Source of the DNA: Podaxis mareebaensis
Taxonomy: Eukaryota > Basidiomycota > Agaricomycetes > Agaricales > Agaricaceae
NCBI GenBank assembly: GCA_018524725.1
Contig: JAEUWP010000139.1
Span: forward strand, 666,863-730,862
Length of the DNA: 64,000 bases
Direction of reading: 5' to 3'
In this document: positions 12,755-25,569 of the stretch, piece by piece
Numbering within the stretch: position 1 is the stretch's first letter
How the letters are laid out: the number at the start of each line of letters is the position of its first letter
Notes under the pieces: generated by a model
Databases searched by the model: none
Seen by the model: the letters and a program-made list of their open reading frames with translations, nothing else
Told to the model about the DNA's origin: nothing
Translations under genes and position numbers: made by a program

Positions 12755-13017
12755 GATCGCAGTCTGCCGCGTCGTTCAGAATGAGCAGAGGATTATCAAT
12801 CTATTGAAGCATTCAGACTGTCCACCCCAGTCATTAGTCCTGTCGCGAACAAGCACCTGCAAGAATAGACACTCACATGCAACAAATGTCAAGATGGTGG
12901 TCAAGGACAAGAATATCACGTCATAGTCGGGTCGAGGTGTGAATGTGACCATTTCGTCTATGATATCTCCGAGCACGTATATAAGAACATATGGGAAGGA
13001 ATCTAGCCATCTACGAA

Positions 13018-14270
13018 TCATACACGACAATTGTCAAGGTTGAAAATTAGGATATCCTCAGCACCAACCCTCGCCAGATCATCCATAACATTCGCCACTA
13101 TCTTCTTCTCTACCATGACACTCACCGCCACCCAATTTTCTTCTTCCAAGCGACTGATGGTAGGTGCGCGCCTTCCCGGTGTTATCTTCTCCGCAGCAGC
13201 CAGGTTGTCCCTATGGATATTATACTGGCACACAACATATTTGCTGGCGGCGATGACTCCAGCAATGCGTTTCGTGATGACGTTGATGAGATCGTCGTGG
13301 TGAGGGCTTTTAGGTTTACTCGACTTGATGAGAACGGCTTCTGTGTCGAGAACTGTATCTATAGCGTGCAAACCAGCAGCACGCATAGTCTCCCCGGATT
13401 CTGGAAGACAGTATGAGCCCCGCACTCCAACTTACACGCTAATCCGTTACCCACCAACAAGGTCGACTACATGCAAGTCGGATTCATAAGGACACTGTGC
13501 ACCTCGACGGTAGAGATTTTTGACTTACCAATGCCATCAGCCAAACCAAGGGCACAGGCGGCTTCAACACTTCCTCCAACATACTCAATCCTGGTTCGCT
13601 GGTCGCCAACTAGTTGTAAACGGTCATCTAACTTCCTAAAATACTCCCCCGCAAGTACTTCGAAGCTAGTGACAACGCGCTTTCCAGCGAGGTCCTCTAT
13701 CGTCTTGATTGGACCTGCTTCAGGTACCTGGACTTGCAGCGCACACTTGCCGAACCCGAGTCGCAATTCCTCCGTAACAAAGTTTTCCATCTGGGCCTCA
13801 AGGATAACATCATGTCCGGTGATTCCGAGGTCGACATTTCCCTTGCCAACGAAAGAGGGTATGTCAGCAGCAGGAAGAAAGACGCTAACATAGGAGGTCA
13901 GAGTATGTGACGTTTCTTTCGATCTTGACATACAGGGCGATATTGTGGTTTCGTGCTACACAGACGTCGAGGCGGTTGGGCCTGTGGAATTGGATATCGG
14001 CACCTGAGGATTTCGGTCAAAATAGGCGGATCTTTTATGTTGGAATGGAACGAGAAAGGATATACCTGCGAGAAGGCTGAGGCACTTTTCATGGAGTCGT
14101 CCTGCGTGTTATTGATTTTAGATCACCTGTTACCATATAGAGCGGCGACGAGGGAAGCCCACCCTTCTTCGGGATGGCAAACAGCAGACGTCCGTCCAGT
14201 GAATCTGCGTCTGTAAGAAATAAATTAAGAATTTGGTAGTGCAGACTTAAAGTGTATCCTACTTACTCAT
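13018..14270 (-). CDS. HIS1: ATP phosphoribosyltransferase (first step of histidine biosynthesis)
   Basis: Condenses ATP and PRPP to phosphoribosyl-ATP. This is the long HisG form with a C-terminal ACT-like regulatory domain (histidine feedback). Seen: GRLLFAIPKKGRLHEKCLSL, FHRPNRLDVCVARNHNIALY, then FLPAADIPSFVGKGNVDLGI, ITGHDVILEA, LGFGKCALQVQVPEAG, KRVVTSFEVLAGEYF and the PRPP loop region GSVEAACALGLADGI, DLVESGETMRAAGL. The regulatory tail has ITPGRRAPTIS, WVAVSVMVEKK and VGAEDILIFNLDNCRV. The initiating ATG with one extra base (ATGA at 14270-14267) forms a 4-nt first exon, spliced over about 50 nt to ACGCAGATTC, giving MNADSLDGR. Divergent from DXO-like gene 1. Confidence 0.92.
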
Positions 14271-14795
14271 TCTGTGTGCAGAGGGGCGAGAATATGGAAG
14301 AGATCAAATGTCGAGTCACTTTGTCGGAAAAGTTGACATGATCAATTTCTCAGATAAGATGCACATTGGTGGCTGTGCAAACACTACGAAGCCCTGTCCA
14401 AACTCTAGCTACGTGTTCACTGCTATGCAACCACCGTATCGCAGACTCGCATTAGAAATCCCCGTCGTTCTTAATTTTTTTCGGCTGGATTCCTCGCCCT
14501 TTCCCTCAAAGCTTTCAGGGTAAGGCACTAACATCTTTCTGCGGCGTATGTCACGACAGACTCGCTGCGGAACATGCTCATGGGACCTCCTCGTGCTGAT
14601 CTTTCTGACGGCTGATGAAACCTTCCAGCATTTTGCACCTCCTCGCATCCGATCCTGGAAGCCAATCAAGTGCTAGAAGTCCCGCTCTAGAGCCTTCTGG
14701 CAAGTAGGCTCACCTAAAGATACCATGGGTACAGCATTTGTGGCGTATATAACTACCACACGAGGTGAACCCTCCTCGTCACTTCCCAATACCCT

Positions 14796-16234
14796 ATGTC
14801 AATCTCCGGATACCCGTCTCACTGGCGCAGGCAATCCCTGCCCCCATACCGCAACCGGGACTCCCAAGTCTCGCCACCAAGCAACAAACCCTTTGTATCC
14901 TATTCCGTACCAGAGTACTCCACCTCACTTGAATCATCACTTCCTCCAGACCGCCGACTTGATGAAGGCCTCTGTAACGATCCCTTGGAAACGCTCGAGG
15001 CCCCATCTCCTGGCGATTTGGATGATGTGGAAGACCCGAAAATCAAGGACTGTGAATTCATCGGTTCATACTGTTGGACACAAAGAGCTAGCCCTACCAT
15101 CATTGTGCCAGGTCAGTGGGGGTATCTGTCCCTGCCACGTTACCGATCGTGAAGTAATACTGACTCTGCCACAGGATCCCCCCCAGAGTGGTTAAACAGA
15201 CGCCTGCCGTATAACGTCCAGCCTGACATGGGCATTCATTGGATCGACCAAAACAGCTATAGAATGCCTTCGGCGAACCTGTTACCATTGCTAGTTGCCG
15301 TTAATCAGAAGCGCAAGGATGAAGGGGCCCCCATGTTTCCCTGGGGCACAGTGGACTTCGTAACAGACCGCAATGGACTTCGAAAGCTCATGCGATGGAT
15401 CGCCGGCGGTGAGGTCAAGGAATTCCGTATCGACGCCCAATTGGCTGGACACAAGACGGTACTCCTCAGCCGATGGGAGAAGCGCACGCGTGAGCAATTC
15501 AATGGACGCACCTATGGCTTCAAGTTCGAGAAGGCTTCCACCACTCCAGCTGCAGGTTGCAGCGAGAGTACTGGACATCATCGCATTGTGACCTATGTAA
15601 GCACTTATGAATTCCACGTGGACAGATTGACTAGATCTCATTTCAGGACTTCAATGGACTGAAGATGGTGGTCAGATTCGAGGTCGACGCTTGTATGCCC
15701 CCACCCCGCCAACGTCACCTCAGCAAGGACGAGCCCTCTGTGGACAGCCTTGCGGACCAGATGCAGAATATGAGTCTCACGAGCACTGCCGCTCTATTCA
15801 GTTCCAGCACCATGCCAGCGTTAACTATCATCAAGGCCGGCAATTACGTTCCACAAGCAGCCACAGTAGAACTAGCAACGTGCGCAGAACACCGGAGGCA
15901 GAGCTTCAATTGGAAAGAAGGGTATCCACAACTATTCTTATCCCAGACCGGTCACCACTTCCTGGCTGTTCATTTTCGCGGACGCTTTACATCTCTGGAG
16001 AAGAGGAAGCTCTCATCTCCGGAACTTCAGGCTGTTCATAAGGAAATGCAGCCTGAATTGAAGAAGTTGCGAAAGATCCTAGAGATCATACAACGCGTTG
16101 TAATAAAGCATGGTAGCAGCGGGAGACTCAGTTTTGTTTGCTCCGATGGTCAATTGGCTGTCTACAAACGCAAGAGTCAGGCGAGTTGCCTTCCCGATGA
16201 GGCCATGTCTTGCTTCGAGTTGGAGCGCACATGA
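14796..16234 (+). CDS. DXO/Rai1-like fold protein, paralogue 1 (often misnamed GGPP synthetase)
   Basis: About 430 residues in three exons; introns follow TIIVPG and HHRIVTY. No prenyl-transferase DDxxD motif is present. The order of conserved blocks matches the DXO/Rai1 decapping/5'-3' RNA-end nuclease family: CEFIGSYCW near residue 75, the Arg motif VDFVTDRNGLRKLMRW, YGFKFEKA (GFxFE motif II), MVVRFEVDAC (EhD motif III), ATVELATCAE (motif IV, E kept but the expected Lys is Ala), YPQLFLSQTGHHFLAVHFRG (conserved Gln and substrate-loop strands), and a C-terminal helix-strand block (IIQRVVIKHGSSGRLSF, ASCLPDEA). Established: family motifs of DXO/Rai1. Inferred: homology and an RNA-5'-end-related role; catalysis is uncertain because of the missing Lys. 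Divergent from HIS1. Confidence 0.82.
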
Positions 16235-17078
16235 ATAGGTCGCGTGGCGTAATAGGAACCTCATAAACTCATAAACTCCATTCAGACCTGGTTATCTTCG
16301 GCTTTGTATACTCGTATGCTATAGGTAGTATGCACTTTTTGACATGCGTCCGAATCGGAACTTTGAACATGGTGGCCGTAGTGGTTCCAGGACGGACCTG
16401 CTTTTGTTTTTTTTGGTACATTTTCGATCCACCTTGTTCGTACTATGCTTCCTTGGCGGAATCAGGCAACACATGAATTGGACGACAGGCATGCTCTAGG
16501 ATTTTCGACCATGCTTTGGCCATGAACGTTCTTCAGGGAAATCATGACGAACATCCACCCTGAATTTCATTAGTCAGTGTCAGAAGTCCACTGTGAGAGG
16601 AAGCCATACATAACGATTACCCGTTGGACATCTACGACTCTTCTATCACACTGATCATTACCCTTGAATCCATCTCCATAGGTCCCTCATCGCAGTCGTA
16701 AGTAGCTTTGTGCTATTTCCATGCTTCATTTGCGGTTGATGACTCCCCACTCACAGGTTCGGGAGCCCATAAACGCCGCAGAAAAGTTTCGGCACGTTCA
16801 GCCTCAACTCGCAGACGCAGGGTTTGGGGCTCCAGTTTCTACACCATTCAGGAGCCATCGGAGCATACACCCTGCCAAGCTGAGCTAGCAAAGGACCGTT
16901 GTGTCCGATGGAAACTGCAAGCTTCCTCGTAATCAAGAACTGCTAACCCCGAAATGAACTCTTCTGCATGGCGGCGGCGTCCTTCAAAAACTATCAATGA
17001 GCCCATGGGACCATTCATCCTTCTTTCGCCCCTTTTGCGATCCGATAGTCCAACCCATCTCCAGCAAAATCTCGCTCT
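16235..17078. other. Intergenic region, no gene recognised
   Basis: About 840 nt between DXO-like gene 1 and an F-box gene on the same strand. Short open frames have no domain; presumably it carries the terminator of the first gene and the promoter of the second. Confidence 0.4.
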
Positions 17079-18403
17079 ATGACGGTCACGATGCCTCGCA
17101 AGAACCTCACTTTGCCTCTAGAGCTCGTGGAGAATAGCATCGACTTTTTATGTGGCGATCCGAAAGCCCTCAGGGCGGCCTGTCTAGTCTCGAGGTCGTG
17201 GGTAACCATCTGTCGCGCACATCTCTTCCGTCGCATCGTTCTCCATTGGTGCGACGATGGTGCCAGGCGTAGCGATTCCCTCCACTCCCTCCTTACCAAA
17301 GCACCTTCCGTATCCAATTACATCCGCGAACTTTCGATCCATGAAGGCCTTGTCTCTTCCGAACACGCCCAAGTCATATTCTGCTTCGCCCATAGTACAT
17401 CCCTCCCTAAACTCCTCTACCTCCTACCTCGACTCCGCCTCTTCGAATTCCGTGCATCCGCTCTAACCCACTGGTGTGAGCTCAATGCGGAGCTCGACCA
17501 TGCGGTGTTACATCTTGCCGGCTCTCCGGCTCTTGATGAGTTGATCTTAGGGTCCTGGAATTTCTCCTCTCAGCCAAAGGCACTCGAAGCCCTGTTAGCG
17601 GCTGCAGCTAAAAATGTGACAACACTAGCGTTGACGGATATAGTCACCTCCGTCATTCCTGGGGAATCTTCCGTCTCCGTTCAAATCAATGGGGTCAGTG
17701 CGTTTCGGTCTTTTTCGGCTCAGGAGCAGCGATTGGCGGTAAGGTCGTTGGCTATTAATGATGGGGCGGCTAGTTTGGTGCCGTTTTGTGCGCGTTGGTT
17801 TTATACAAGACCGAACGCCATCAAGAGGTTGCAGTTATCATGTTCGACAAACCAGACGAGTATTTCAGACCTGCTGAGGGTGTTGGGCGAGTCACTTGAG
17901 CATCTTGAACTTGATATTCGCGCTCGTACGTTATGGGCTGAATTGAGGTTGGGATGTCGTGTTCTAATCAGCTTTCAGTGCGCGAAGACGGACCTTTCGA
18001 TCTCCGATGCAACACGAGACTGCAGAGCCTGCATATACAGACATCGGAACATCCGCTGATGCCGGTCCAGAATAACATTTCCGTTCCATGGATCGTAGAC
18101 GTCTTGTCCACATTGCGCAGCTTCGAGCGCCTAGAACTGCTCTTCATCGGTTTTGGGGTTGATGCAGACCGCCTTCGTCGGCTGTCACAAACAGACGCTG
18201 ACTATTGGCGTTACCTGGATCAACTATTGTCTCCAAGAACATACCTTCGTCTACGCACCGTGCGGATTGGGATCAAATTCCATTGCCACAATGGCTCGGA
18301 GTATATCAAGGAGGCACGTCAAAGTCTGTCTAGCCTATTTGATGCGGGAATATTGGATATCTACACGGAAGCGCGGCAGTTCTGCTGTATTGACTACTGT
18401 TGA
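17079..18403 (+). CDS. F-box protein
   Basis: Likely SCF adaptor, about 420 residues. The N-terminal F-box is NLTLPLELVENSIDFL, followed by LRAACLVSRSWVTICRAHLF. The remainder is a degenerate leucine-rich body, for example YLLPRLRLFEFRASALT, SPALDELILGSW and LLRVLGESLEHLELDIRA. One 53-nt intron (17926-17978) using the second CAG joins DIRA to LREDGPFDLRCNTRLQSL in frame. The stop is at 18403 after CCIDYC. A second in-frame ATG at 17091 is also possible as the start. Substrate unknown. Confidence 0.85.
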
Positions 18404-21344
18404 TTATCAGGGCTGCTCTCGGCGGCTCTATGCAGGTGAGTTTCCACCTCCCTCCATCAACCCCGCATTCGTACCAATCCTCGTAATCTTCTCGAATATA
18501 GGAAGAGTCATCGGTACCTTTACCCCGCTTCCCCGTGCTCCTTTTGTCGGATTCCCGTCGGTCGGTATCAAATGTTTGTGGGGTATTGACATTATTGGCG
18601 CATTTACTTTAGTAGACTGATTAGAATCTGGCATTTGTTATATTTTGCTGGTGCTGTCAATTCAGTTATTGCGAAACGAGCAAATCTAAGTCCTCTCTGT
18701 GTCCACGAGAGACTGCCGTCGTGCCGAGGTCGACTTCTAATATCTCCGAGGCCTAACGCTCAAAATGGCAACTCGATGACCTTTATTGTTGCAAAGGTTC
18801 TAGACGACACATTATGGAGCCCAGATGCTGTATCTCATTAGTTATGTGGCTTTAGACTTTCAGCCCCTCGACATGGAGATATGTAAGAGATATATAGGCC
18901 TGAGATCGCGGGGCTGGATGGCAACCGAGGTGAAGAGATGAGATACAAGCCGATAAAAGGGAACTTAAGAGAACAACAAGGGTATTTACCAGCTAACTTT
19001 GCTGGGTTTGCAGGATCTGTGCCTACTCGCCGGCAAGCCATTTTGAAGAGGCAAAAGATTGCGTGGAACGACTTCCTGTATTCTTACGAGAACCGCGGGC
19101 TTTGGGCTATCAGTCGCAGCAGCGATACTGGCGGCATACTAATAGCACGAGGGACTTGGGTTCTTGGAAGTCTTCCGCGCGGTGCTCACTGGTTAAAACG
19201 TAAGATCTGGTGGCAATTAGGCCTTGCAACGGATACCGGAATCATGGATAGCACAATATACCTCGTGTTCCCTTATCTAAGGCGCCACCGGCGACAGTCG
19301 ATACACGCTGGTGAGCGCTCGTATAACATACTGGTATGTTAATCAGGTGGCTCATGAGTCGGGGTACTGGCGTGCTTCTATTCTAACTCCACCGCGAGCA
19401 GTCCGGTCATCGCACACAGCAGATAGCACGGATTTTCTCCGTTCGAGGCCTGGTGATATGTCGTTAGCCTCCAGCGACAAGAAAGCGGGCCGTACGTACT
19501 CCAATCAAGCCTCGACAGTCTCCGAAGCACAGATAGCCGGAGATACGGGATTTTGTCGGTATCAGGGGAGCGGTTCACGGCATGAGGTTACACATCTAAT
19601 CGCATCTAGTCGACTTCGACTGTCATCAAAAATAACCCAGTGATTTGTGAGAGGATGCCATATCGCAAGAGCACCGTTGGGAGCCATGGACGTGGACAGT
19701 CTATTGAGGGCGTCCAGGTCGAGGCCCGTGGGTGCTTGTTGCAGCAGCCACGAAGTGCAAGTGAGGTAGATTGGACCCTTTGTATTCGAGAGAACCTCCA
19801 AAAGGTAGTCAGATTAATCCTGCCGCGTTTTCGGACCGGAATATCGCACCTGTAACACTTATATTGAATGAAACAAGAGATTGTCATGTTCTAGGAATAG
19901 AAGGAGAACCTTTTCGCCGCGTTGAACCCAAGGAATCCTCCACATTTCGAACAGGGTAGTGTTTGACGTTGGGGTACATCAGAACGTCGTCGGATTTCGA
20001 TGTCGACTATCCCCACAACCCGGGTAGCCTGGCGAGCGTGCTCTCCCAAGAAACCCGACGGCCATTAAGGCCTCGGGCGCCGGGGGGCGAAACCCATTTA
20101 TTTGGTGAGGTAAAACTTTGGAGTGTGTTATTGTAACAATCCAGTGAAATCCAAGGATGTCGGCGAAATTGAAACGCGTGTTTCCTTGTCGGGCCGGCGA
20201 CAGGTGCAGTATCGTTCCGCCAGAGGAATTCACTCCACTCGCTTAGTATACCCCGCATTATGTAGAGACTACACCACGCAAAGCAAAGCGTCGGGAGGAA
20301 ATACTAGCTTCGGAGAAACCACGGGGGGAAGACCGAATCCAGTCGCAAGTTTTCCTTGAACACCAATTCCAGGTCCGACCATCATGCATCATGCATCAGT
20401 TTTCACAGCTTCTTCAGTATTGCCCGGTGTATAATAGGCCAAGAAACGTGTCAGCAAGCTCGCGAAAATCTCGCTGAATTACTCGCGATGGAAACTCAAC
20501 AAGCATTCACTGCTAATGGAACTTGGGTGGGTTTCACAGGTAGCGCGCATATAACCGGTTTATTTTGTCGCCGTTACGGGGCGATACTGAGTGACAGCGT
20601 CGTGCACGGGTGTTATTGATGAATACTTCACGTCGACAGCTCGTATCACCGAAACCTCTGATGATCCAAACATAAGTAACCAACCCCCACGGGTCGGAGG
20701 GCTGACCTCCCCGAGTTTTGGCGATGCGGTCCCGCCGTATGTGCATAGAAGTCGAAGTCTTCGTAGTGTCGTCGTTGCAGCAAGTGGCAAGGGTGGGATT
20801 ATTCAGGAGCTTTCCAGGCCGTCAATAGCCTAGGACACAGATGTTTCCACGACCACGAGTTGAATATCAAAGAAAGATGGCAACTTTGAGAACCAGATCG
20901 TGGCATCAACGCATCCAGCCTCCTTATGCCCGTGTGTCAATAATCGACACGTTGAATTGACACGTCAGGTAAACTACTGCGCGTGAACGTGAACGGAATA
21001 GCTTGACATTTGGGTAGCAATAACACAGGGATCGAATGTCTAGATGCTCTCCCACCAGTACAAGGAGAACACGGGGTTTCCTTGTCCTTGAGAAGCGAAG
21101 TGAGATCGGCAAGCGCGAAAAGGGGAAGAATTCCAAGTTCCAAGTTCGACATATCGCCAGGGTCATCTCGGCACCATGCGTGAAACAGCCAGATCCTCGT
21201 TGGAAAAATGTTGGCAATAGCGTGGCCTTCTGGAACTCTGGAGCACGATGCAACCTTCGAAGAACACCTGCGAAGGAACAGAGGAAAGGTTAACTTGGCC
21301 TGTTCAACGTCGAAGAAGACACAAGTGAAAATAGTAAATTGCGA

Positions 21345-21470
21345 AGAGATCAGAAGGAAGGCAACGGAAAGATCCACATGGGGTTTTGCGCTCTCGGACT
21401 GAAGAGTTTTGCAACTCGTTTTACATCCGTAATGGTTGCATCTTGTGAAAAGAAATGCCAATCAAGGAAG
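21345..21470. repeat. Diverged direct repeat, copy 1
   Basis: Begins tcagaaggaaggcaacgg and resembles 21615-21725 over roughly 110 nt; the two share tccacatg, gcgctctcgga, tttacatccgta and catcttg in the same order with similar spacing. Its origin is unknown, possibly an old mobile-element fragment. Confidence 0.65.
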
Positions 21471-21614
21471 GAAGGCGTTCATGTGAACAAGGATGTTGAT
21501 CAAACTTACCTTCAGCTACACGTCCTGTAGATGACAGGTAGTATAATAAAAGCACCTAAGCACAAGGAAGAGTATTAGAATCGAATATCCTTGCGATGAT
21601 AATGCGAGCCACAG

Positions 21615-21725
21615 GTTCAGAAGGAAGGCAACGGAAAAATCCACATGAGGTTTATGCGCTCTCGGAAATTGGAGATGAGCTCCTTTACATCCGTATTGGC
21701 TTCATCTTGCGAAATTGCAAGGTGG
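21615..21725. repeat. Diverged direct repeat, copy 2
   Basis: Partner of 21345-21470, same order of shared blocks, about 270 nt away. The two copies differ by substitutions and small indels, so the duplication is not recent. Confidence 0.65.
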
Positions 21726-22487
21726 AATGGGAACGAGACACTCACTTCAGGCAACAATTGTTCACATTAGGACTCCATGGAAGATATTCATGAAGGATTC
21801 GTGATTAGGACGAATGCTAGGCATGAACCCGTGAGCTGGTGGTGAAGGATCTCGGCGAAATTAAGCAAAATTAAATCATCTGGAAGAGTTCCTCGTCATG
21901 GTATCGCCCAGTTCAGCGCACGGTGGGTCGCAAGTAAGAGCCAAGAGGAAAAAAAAAAACAAGCAGAAAACTGCAAGGCTATGATAAGTCAACGATAGTG
22001 TCACACGATAGCACACGATGGATGTCACCTATCGTTGTGACTTAATGGTAGCCATTGGTCAACGTCAAATGGCATCCGTTCTACGGCTCCAGATAACTAC
22101 ATTTTAAAGTCTACTTAATATAAGAAATAGTCTTCAAAAAATGTCCTTCCTCCAAAGGAACGAAAGCTGTCCATCTATCTGTTCCTATATCGCACTTTCT
22201 TGGTCACATCCCTTATACAGGAAGCGGTAAAGGGTATCATGTCCTAAAGTAGCTATGCGAGAGTATGGAACGGGAGTACCAAGAAAATGGCGACAATGAA
22301 GCAGAGGAATGGGGTCGGCAATGAAAGAAAGTAGGAAAGTTAAAAAAAAAGGACGTCCAAAATGCAGGTAGGTTTTGCGGTGAAATATTGGGCTGTGTGC
22401 AACGGAGTGGGAGAAATAGGGAAGAAGCTGGACGACATGGTAATAAGAACTCATCACAAAAACCCATGATTCACACCCACTACCTCT

Positions 22488-23387
22488 CTATAGCATCGAG
22501 GAAGCGAAAGCAGCGAGAATCAACCCCGACACTCCTGTCATCGTGACGCCACCCGTCCACCGATTTGCAACAGCGCCAGACGACCTCCGCTGTACGTTCA
22601 ATGACGGTGAGTTAGGATCCGCGTTGGGGTCTGCATTGGGGTCCGTAACGTTCCTCAGGACTTGGGTAGGTAACATAATGGGTGTAGTTGACACCTGGAA
22701 CATCGGAGCCAAAGGTGCACCGTCGAATTGGAACAGGTGCAGTTTTGGTCCTTGGGTTGGATCTATGAAGATCTGCCAGTTCTGATATAATTCTTGCGTA
22801 ATCTGATAGGTCTCAATGAAGTTCTCGGAAACGGCAGCACATGGGTCTTGAATCTGCTGGTAACCGTCGCGGAACGGGAACAAGGTCATGGAACCGTTAG
22901 GGTTGAGTTCGTACTTGCCGTGAGACCAACCAATGACACCAGTAATACAGGTGGGTTCAGAACCTAGTTTGCATAATAATCAATGATGAGCAAGATGATG
23001 TTGAGAGGCTGTAGGGTACCGTTGCTATTGAACCGGTAGCGCGCGACTTCAAAAAACTCTTCCGTGCTGCACAAGCAAGAGGTTAGATTATCGCTTCACT
23101 TTTCACTATTTTTGTCAACTTACAAAGAGTAGGAAATTCCCGTCGTCTTGGGGTAATTGAAAGTCATATTGGCGGGGTTGGCAAAATCCTTCGGGAGAAA
23201 GGGGTCCAGTCAGACTAATTGTTCAGTGCTCATGCTAAAGCACACTCACAGGTCCGGTGATTACATTCTTACTGCCTGAGCTCCAAGTGCCAATCAGGGT
23301 CTGCCGTGCCTGTTCCAGAGGCAACTGCGAGTAGACTGTCGGGGCGAGCGAAACCAGCAGGAGACCGACAATTGGGGAGTAACGCAT
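22488..23387 (-). CDS. ROT1: ROT1-type ER chaperone / cell-wall glycoprotein biogenesis protein
   Basis: ER membrane protein related to yeast Rot1, a chaperone needed for cell-wall beta-1,6-glucan synthesis and glycoprotein folding. The signal peptide is MRYSPIVGLLLVSLAPTVYS. Family blocks are LIGTWSSGSKNVITGP, TTGISYSFTEEFFEVARYRF, CITGVIGWSHGKYELNPNGS, the aromatic block NWQIFIDPTQGPKLHLFQFD and PIMLPTQVLRN. A C-terminal hydrophobic tail (GVSGLILAAFASSML) is the single membrane anchor. Three introns separate the first four exons. The second in-frame ATG (23387) is chosen because it begins the signal peptide directly. The segment PNADPNADPN before the tail is a small tandem peptide repeat. 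About 250 residues. Confidence 0.9.
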
Positions 23388-24209
23388 GGCGAACAAGGAG
23401 TCTGTGAGACTGGTCTCGACGTCAAGAAACAACTACGATGCTACGATGGGGAGAAAGGATGTTGGAGGGGTTGTGGTTAGGGAGGAGGAGGAGGAGGTTG
23501 TGGTGAGGTGCGGCGGCGACGGCGAGGTTGATGGGAAAACGAGTGGAGTTGCAAGTTTGCTCTTGTTTGTCTCAGACGTTGTTCTTCACCATTCGCAGTG
23601 CTAATTGTGGACGACAACGATCAGAGTGTTATTCTGGCAACAGCTAGTATTGTTGATGCACCCTCCGGTATAGCCAGCGATATGACATAATTATCCGGAA
23701 TGTTGAGCACGTCTTGACGCCCTAAAATATTGGTCGAAACACAGTGGGCACCCTGAAAGGCAAAATCAATTCGCAGTTGATCTTACGTAAGGCTACTTCA
23801 ACTGATAACTGCTGCAACGCCAACACTCTGCACTTCAGATAGTAGATACGTTGGGAAGCAGATTATGGAATTAAGAGCATATCAACTGTAAGAATAACTA
23901 AAACCAACCGACGCAAGTGCGAAAATCCTTCTGATTACGGCCATCTATCATACACAGCAACTCTGGTAAAGACAACATATTCACTATAAAGTTGAGAATA
24001 TCCTCAACCTGCTTGCCAAGACGAGATGGAGAAAACGGGAGCGTGTAATCTAACAGAAAAGATGCTGTCCGTTAAGAAGAGAACGCCAAAAGAGTATCCT
24101 TGACGTAGCACTCATTTCACGCTCACGCATTGTGGTGTAATCAGTGCGTCGGAAACGATGGTCATGACGTGATGAATAGTACAAGGTGTGCGTGATAATA
24201 GAGTGTCAT
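23388..24209. other. Intergenic region, no gene recognised
   Basis: About 820 nt upstream of ROT1 and downstream of proteasome beta-6. Apart from a purine-rich tract near 23480-23530 (ggaggaggaggaggttg), I see nothing distinctive. Confidence 0.4.
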
Positions 24210-25569
24210 TCAATCTTTCTTGAGTTCGCGCCTTACAACAAACACTCGTTCGCCATCGTCTGTCGCAGTGAGTTCTGATAGACCTCGGATGTCCCGAAGA
24301 TCTTGGATCGATGGGCTATTCTTGGCTAACACGACATAAATTTCGAGGCCGTCACCAACCTAAAGGGATAAATTGTCAACAATAGGCGTAAAACAGCCGA
24401 AAACGGAGAAAACGAAGAAAGGATCAAGAAACAAAGGGGATACCGCCATAAACAGCGGCCCTGGGATGTCAAAAGAACTGCGTTTCCTCACCTCGATGTG
24501 TCGCTCTGTGGCACTCGTAAATGAGTCAATCACGATAGAGAGCACCGTGTTCAGAGGAAGATGCCTAGGGAACGATGTGCCCGGAGAAGGTGTCTGGTTC
24601 TTGAAGTAGATCTATCACAAAAAAGCGGCATCAGTGTCAGTTGCAACCGATAAACACATGACGCCGGAAAAGAGAAATGGGCGCGGGAATAAATCGGTGA
24701 AGGATCGGAATGCGCTTAGATACTACAACCTGAAACCTTATAGACGCGGAATGCTCGCGTCAATTACATGAGGTTGGATTGCGCCGAGAGATTCAAGAGT
24801 GGGTTGTAAGGCCAACTGACCTGATTGTCCAGGAACGGTTGGACGAGTGATTGTGCGGCACCCGCAGCGCGACACGCTTCCCGCTCGTATGATCCAACGG
24901 GATCAAATGAGTAGACAGCGCCAGTCCCTAAAGGAATAAACAAGCAGGCACAGACATCAGTGAGATGCAGACTGTCGGTTACATCATGTAATAAAGCATG
25001 ATAGAATCTCGTGACCAAGGGGGTAGGGGGCAAGGATCAGCGACTTACCATCTTCCTCAATGCCGCCAAGGATATTGTATACATAATATGGGAAAAAACG
25101 TCGGGAGTATAACATCGTTTGGATCAGGCGGGCAATAGCGCGGATTGGCATATCTTTGGCATGCGCGTGTCGATACCACTGGAAAACGAACAAGGTGAGG
25201 CTTGACGGCGCAGGTGAGGCATAGGTTTCGCACGGAACGTACCTCTAGACGTTGCCTCACTTTCTTTACAAACATATTCCCGTCTGCAGCAAAGCCGTTA
25301 ACGGCGAGCACGGCCTTATCGGTTCTGCAGCAAAATGCGATCAGCATCCGTGGCATGAGATTCGATAACGAGGACAGGGGAAGATATGCGTACAGTCGAA
25401 AGACCTTTGGTGCATAGCGCGTTTGAATGTTGTAGCCCTCGCTCTGTCTGGTGTCGCCGGCAATGACACTAAAGTCTGCGCCTGCGATAGCAAGAATTGT
25501 ACCGCCGTTTTCAGTGTACGGGTTGAAAGCGTGTTGTTGAGGCTGAGACAATGAGAGGGTGTCGGGCAT
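24210..25569 (-). CDS. PRE7: 20S proteasome subunit beta-6
   Basis: Non-catalytic beta-type subunit of the proteasome core (yeast Pre7, human PSMB1), about 250 residues. Seen in order: short propeptide [142 protein letters not shown] and the C-terminus [23 protein letters not shown]. The residue at the mature N-terminal position is not embedded in an active-site TTT context, consistent with an inactive beta-6. Several introns separate these blocks. The ATG at 25569 was chosen because it begins the propeptide. Confidence 0.93.

Larger units (their letters stand above)
18404..22487. other. Gene-poor 4.1-kb interval with decayed coding-like fragments
   Basis: No gene can be supported. Open frames occur (18938-19342 on plus, 19562-19801 and 20937-21461 on minus) but none shows a known domain or a convincing exon chain. 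The minus frame at 19562-19801 has coding-like composition (around YLTCTSWLLQQAP). A short zinc-finger-like string (CSKCGGFLGFN) lies upstream of it in another frame, so a dead gene is possible. The stretch also contains a diverged direct repeat (21345-21470 and 21615-21725) and a small imperfect hairpin near 22010-22055. I see no intact transposon. Confidence 0.4.

Noticed and set aside
18938..19342. 134-codon plus-strand ORF as a gene
   Set aside because: No family resemblance and no splice or promoter context; likely chance in a gene-poor stretch.
20937..21461. 174-codon minus-strand ORF as a gene
   Set aside because: No recognisable domain, overlaps one copy of the direct repeat and has no plausible partner exons.
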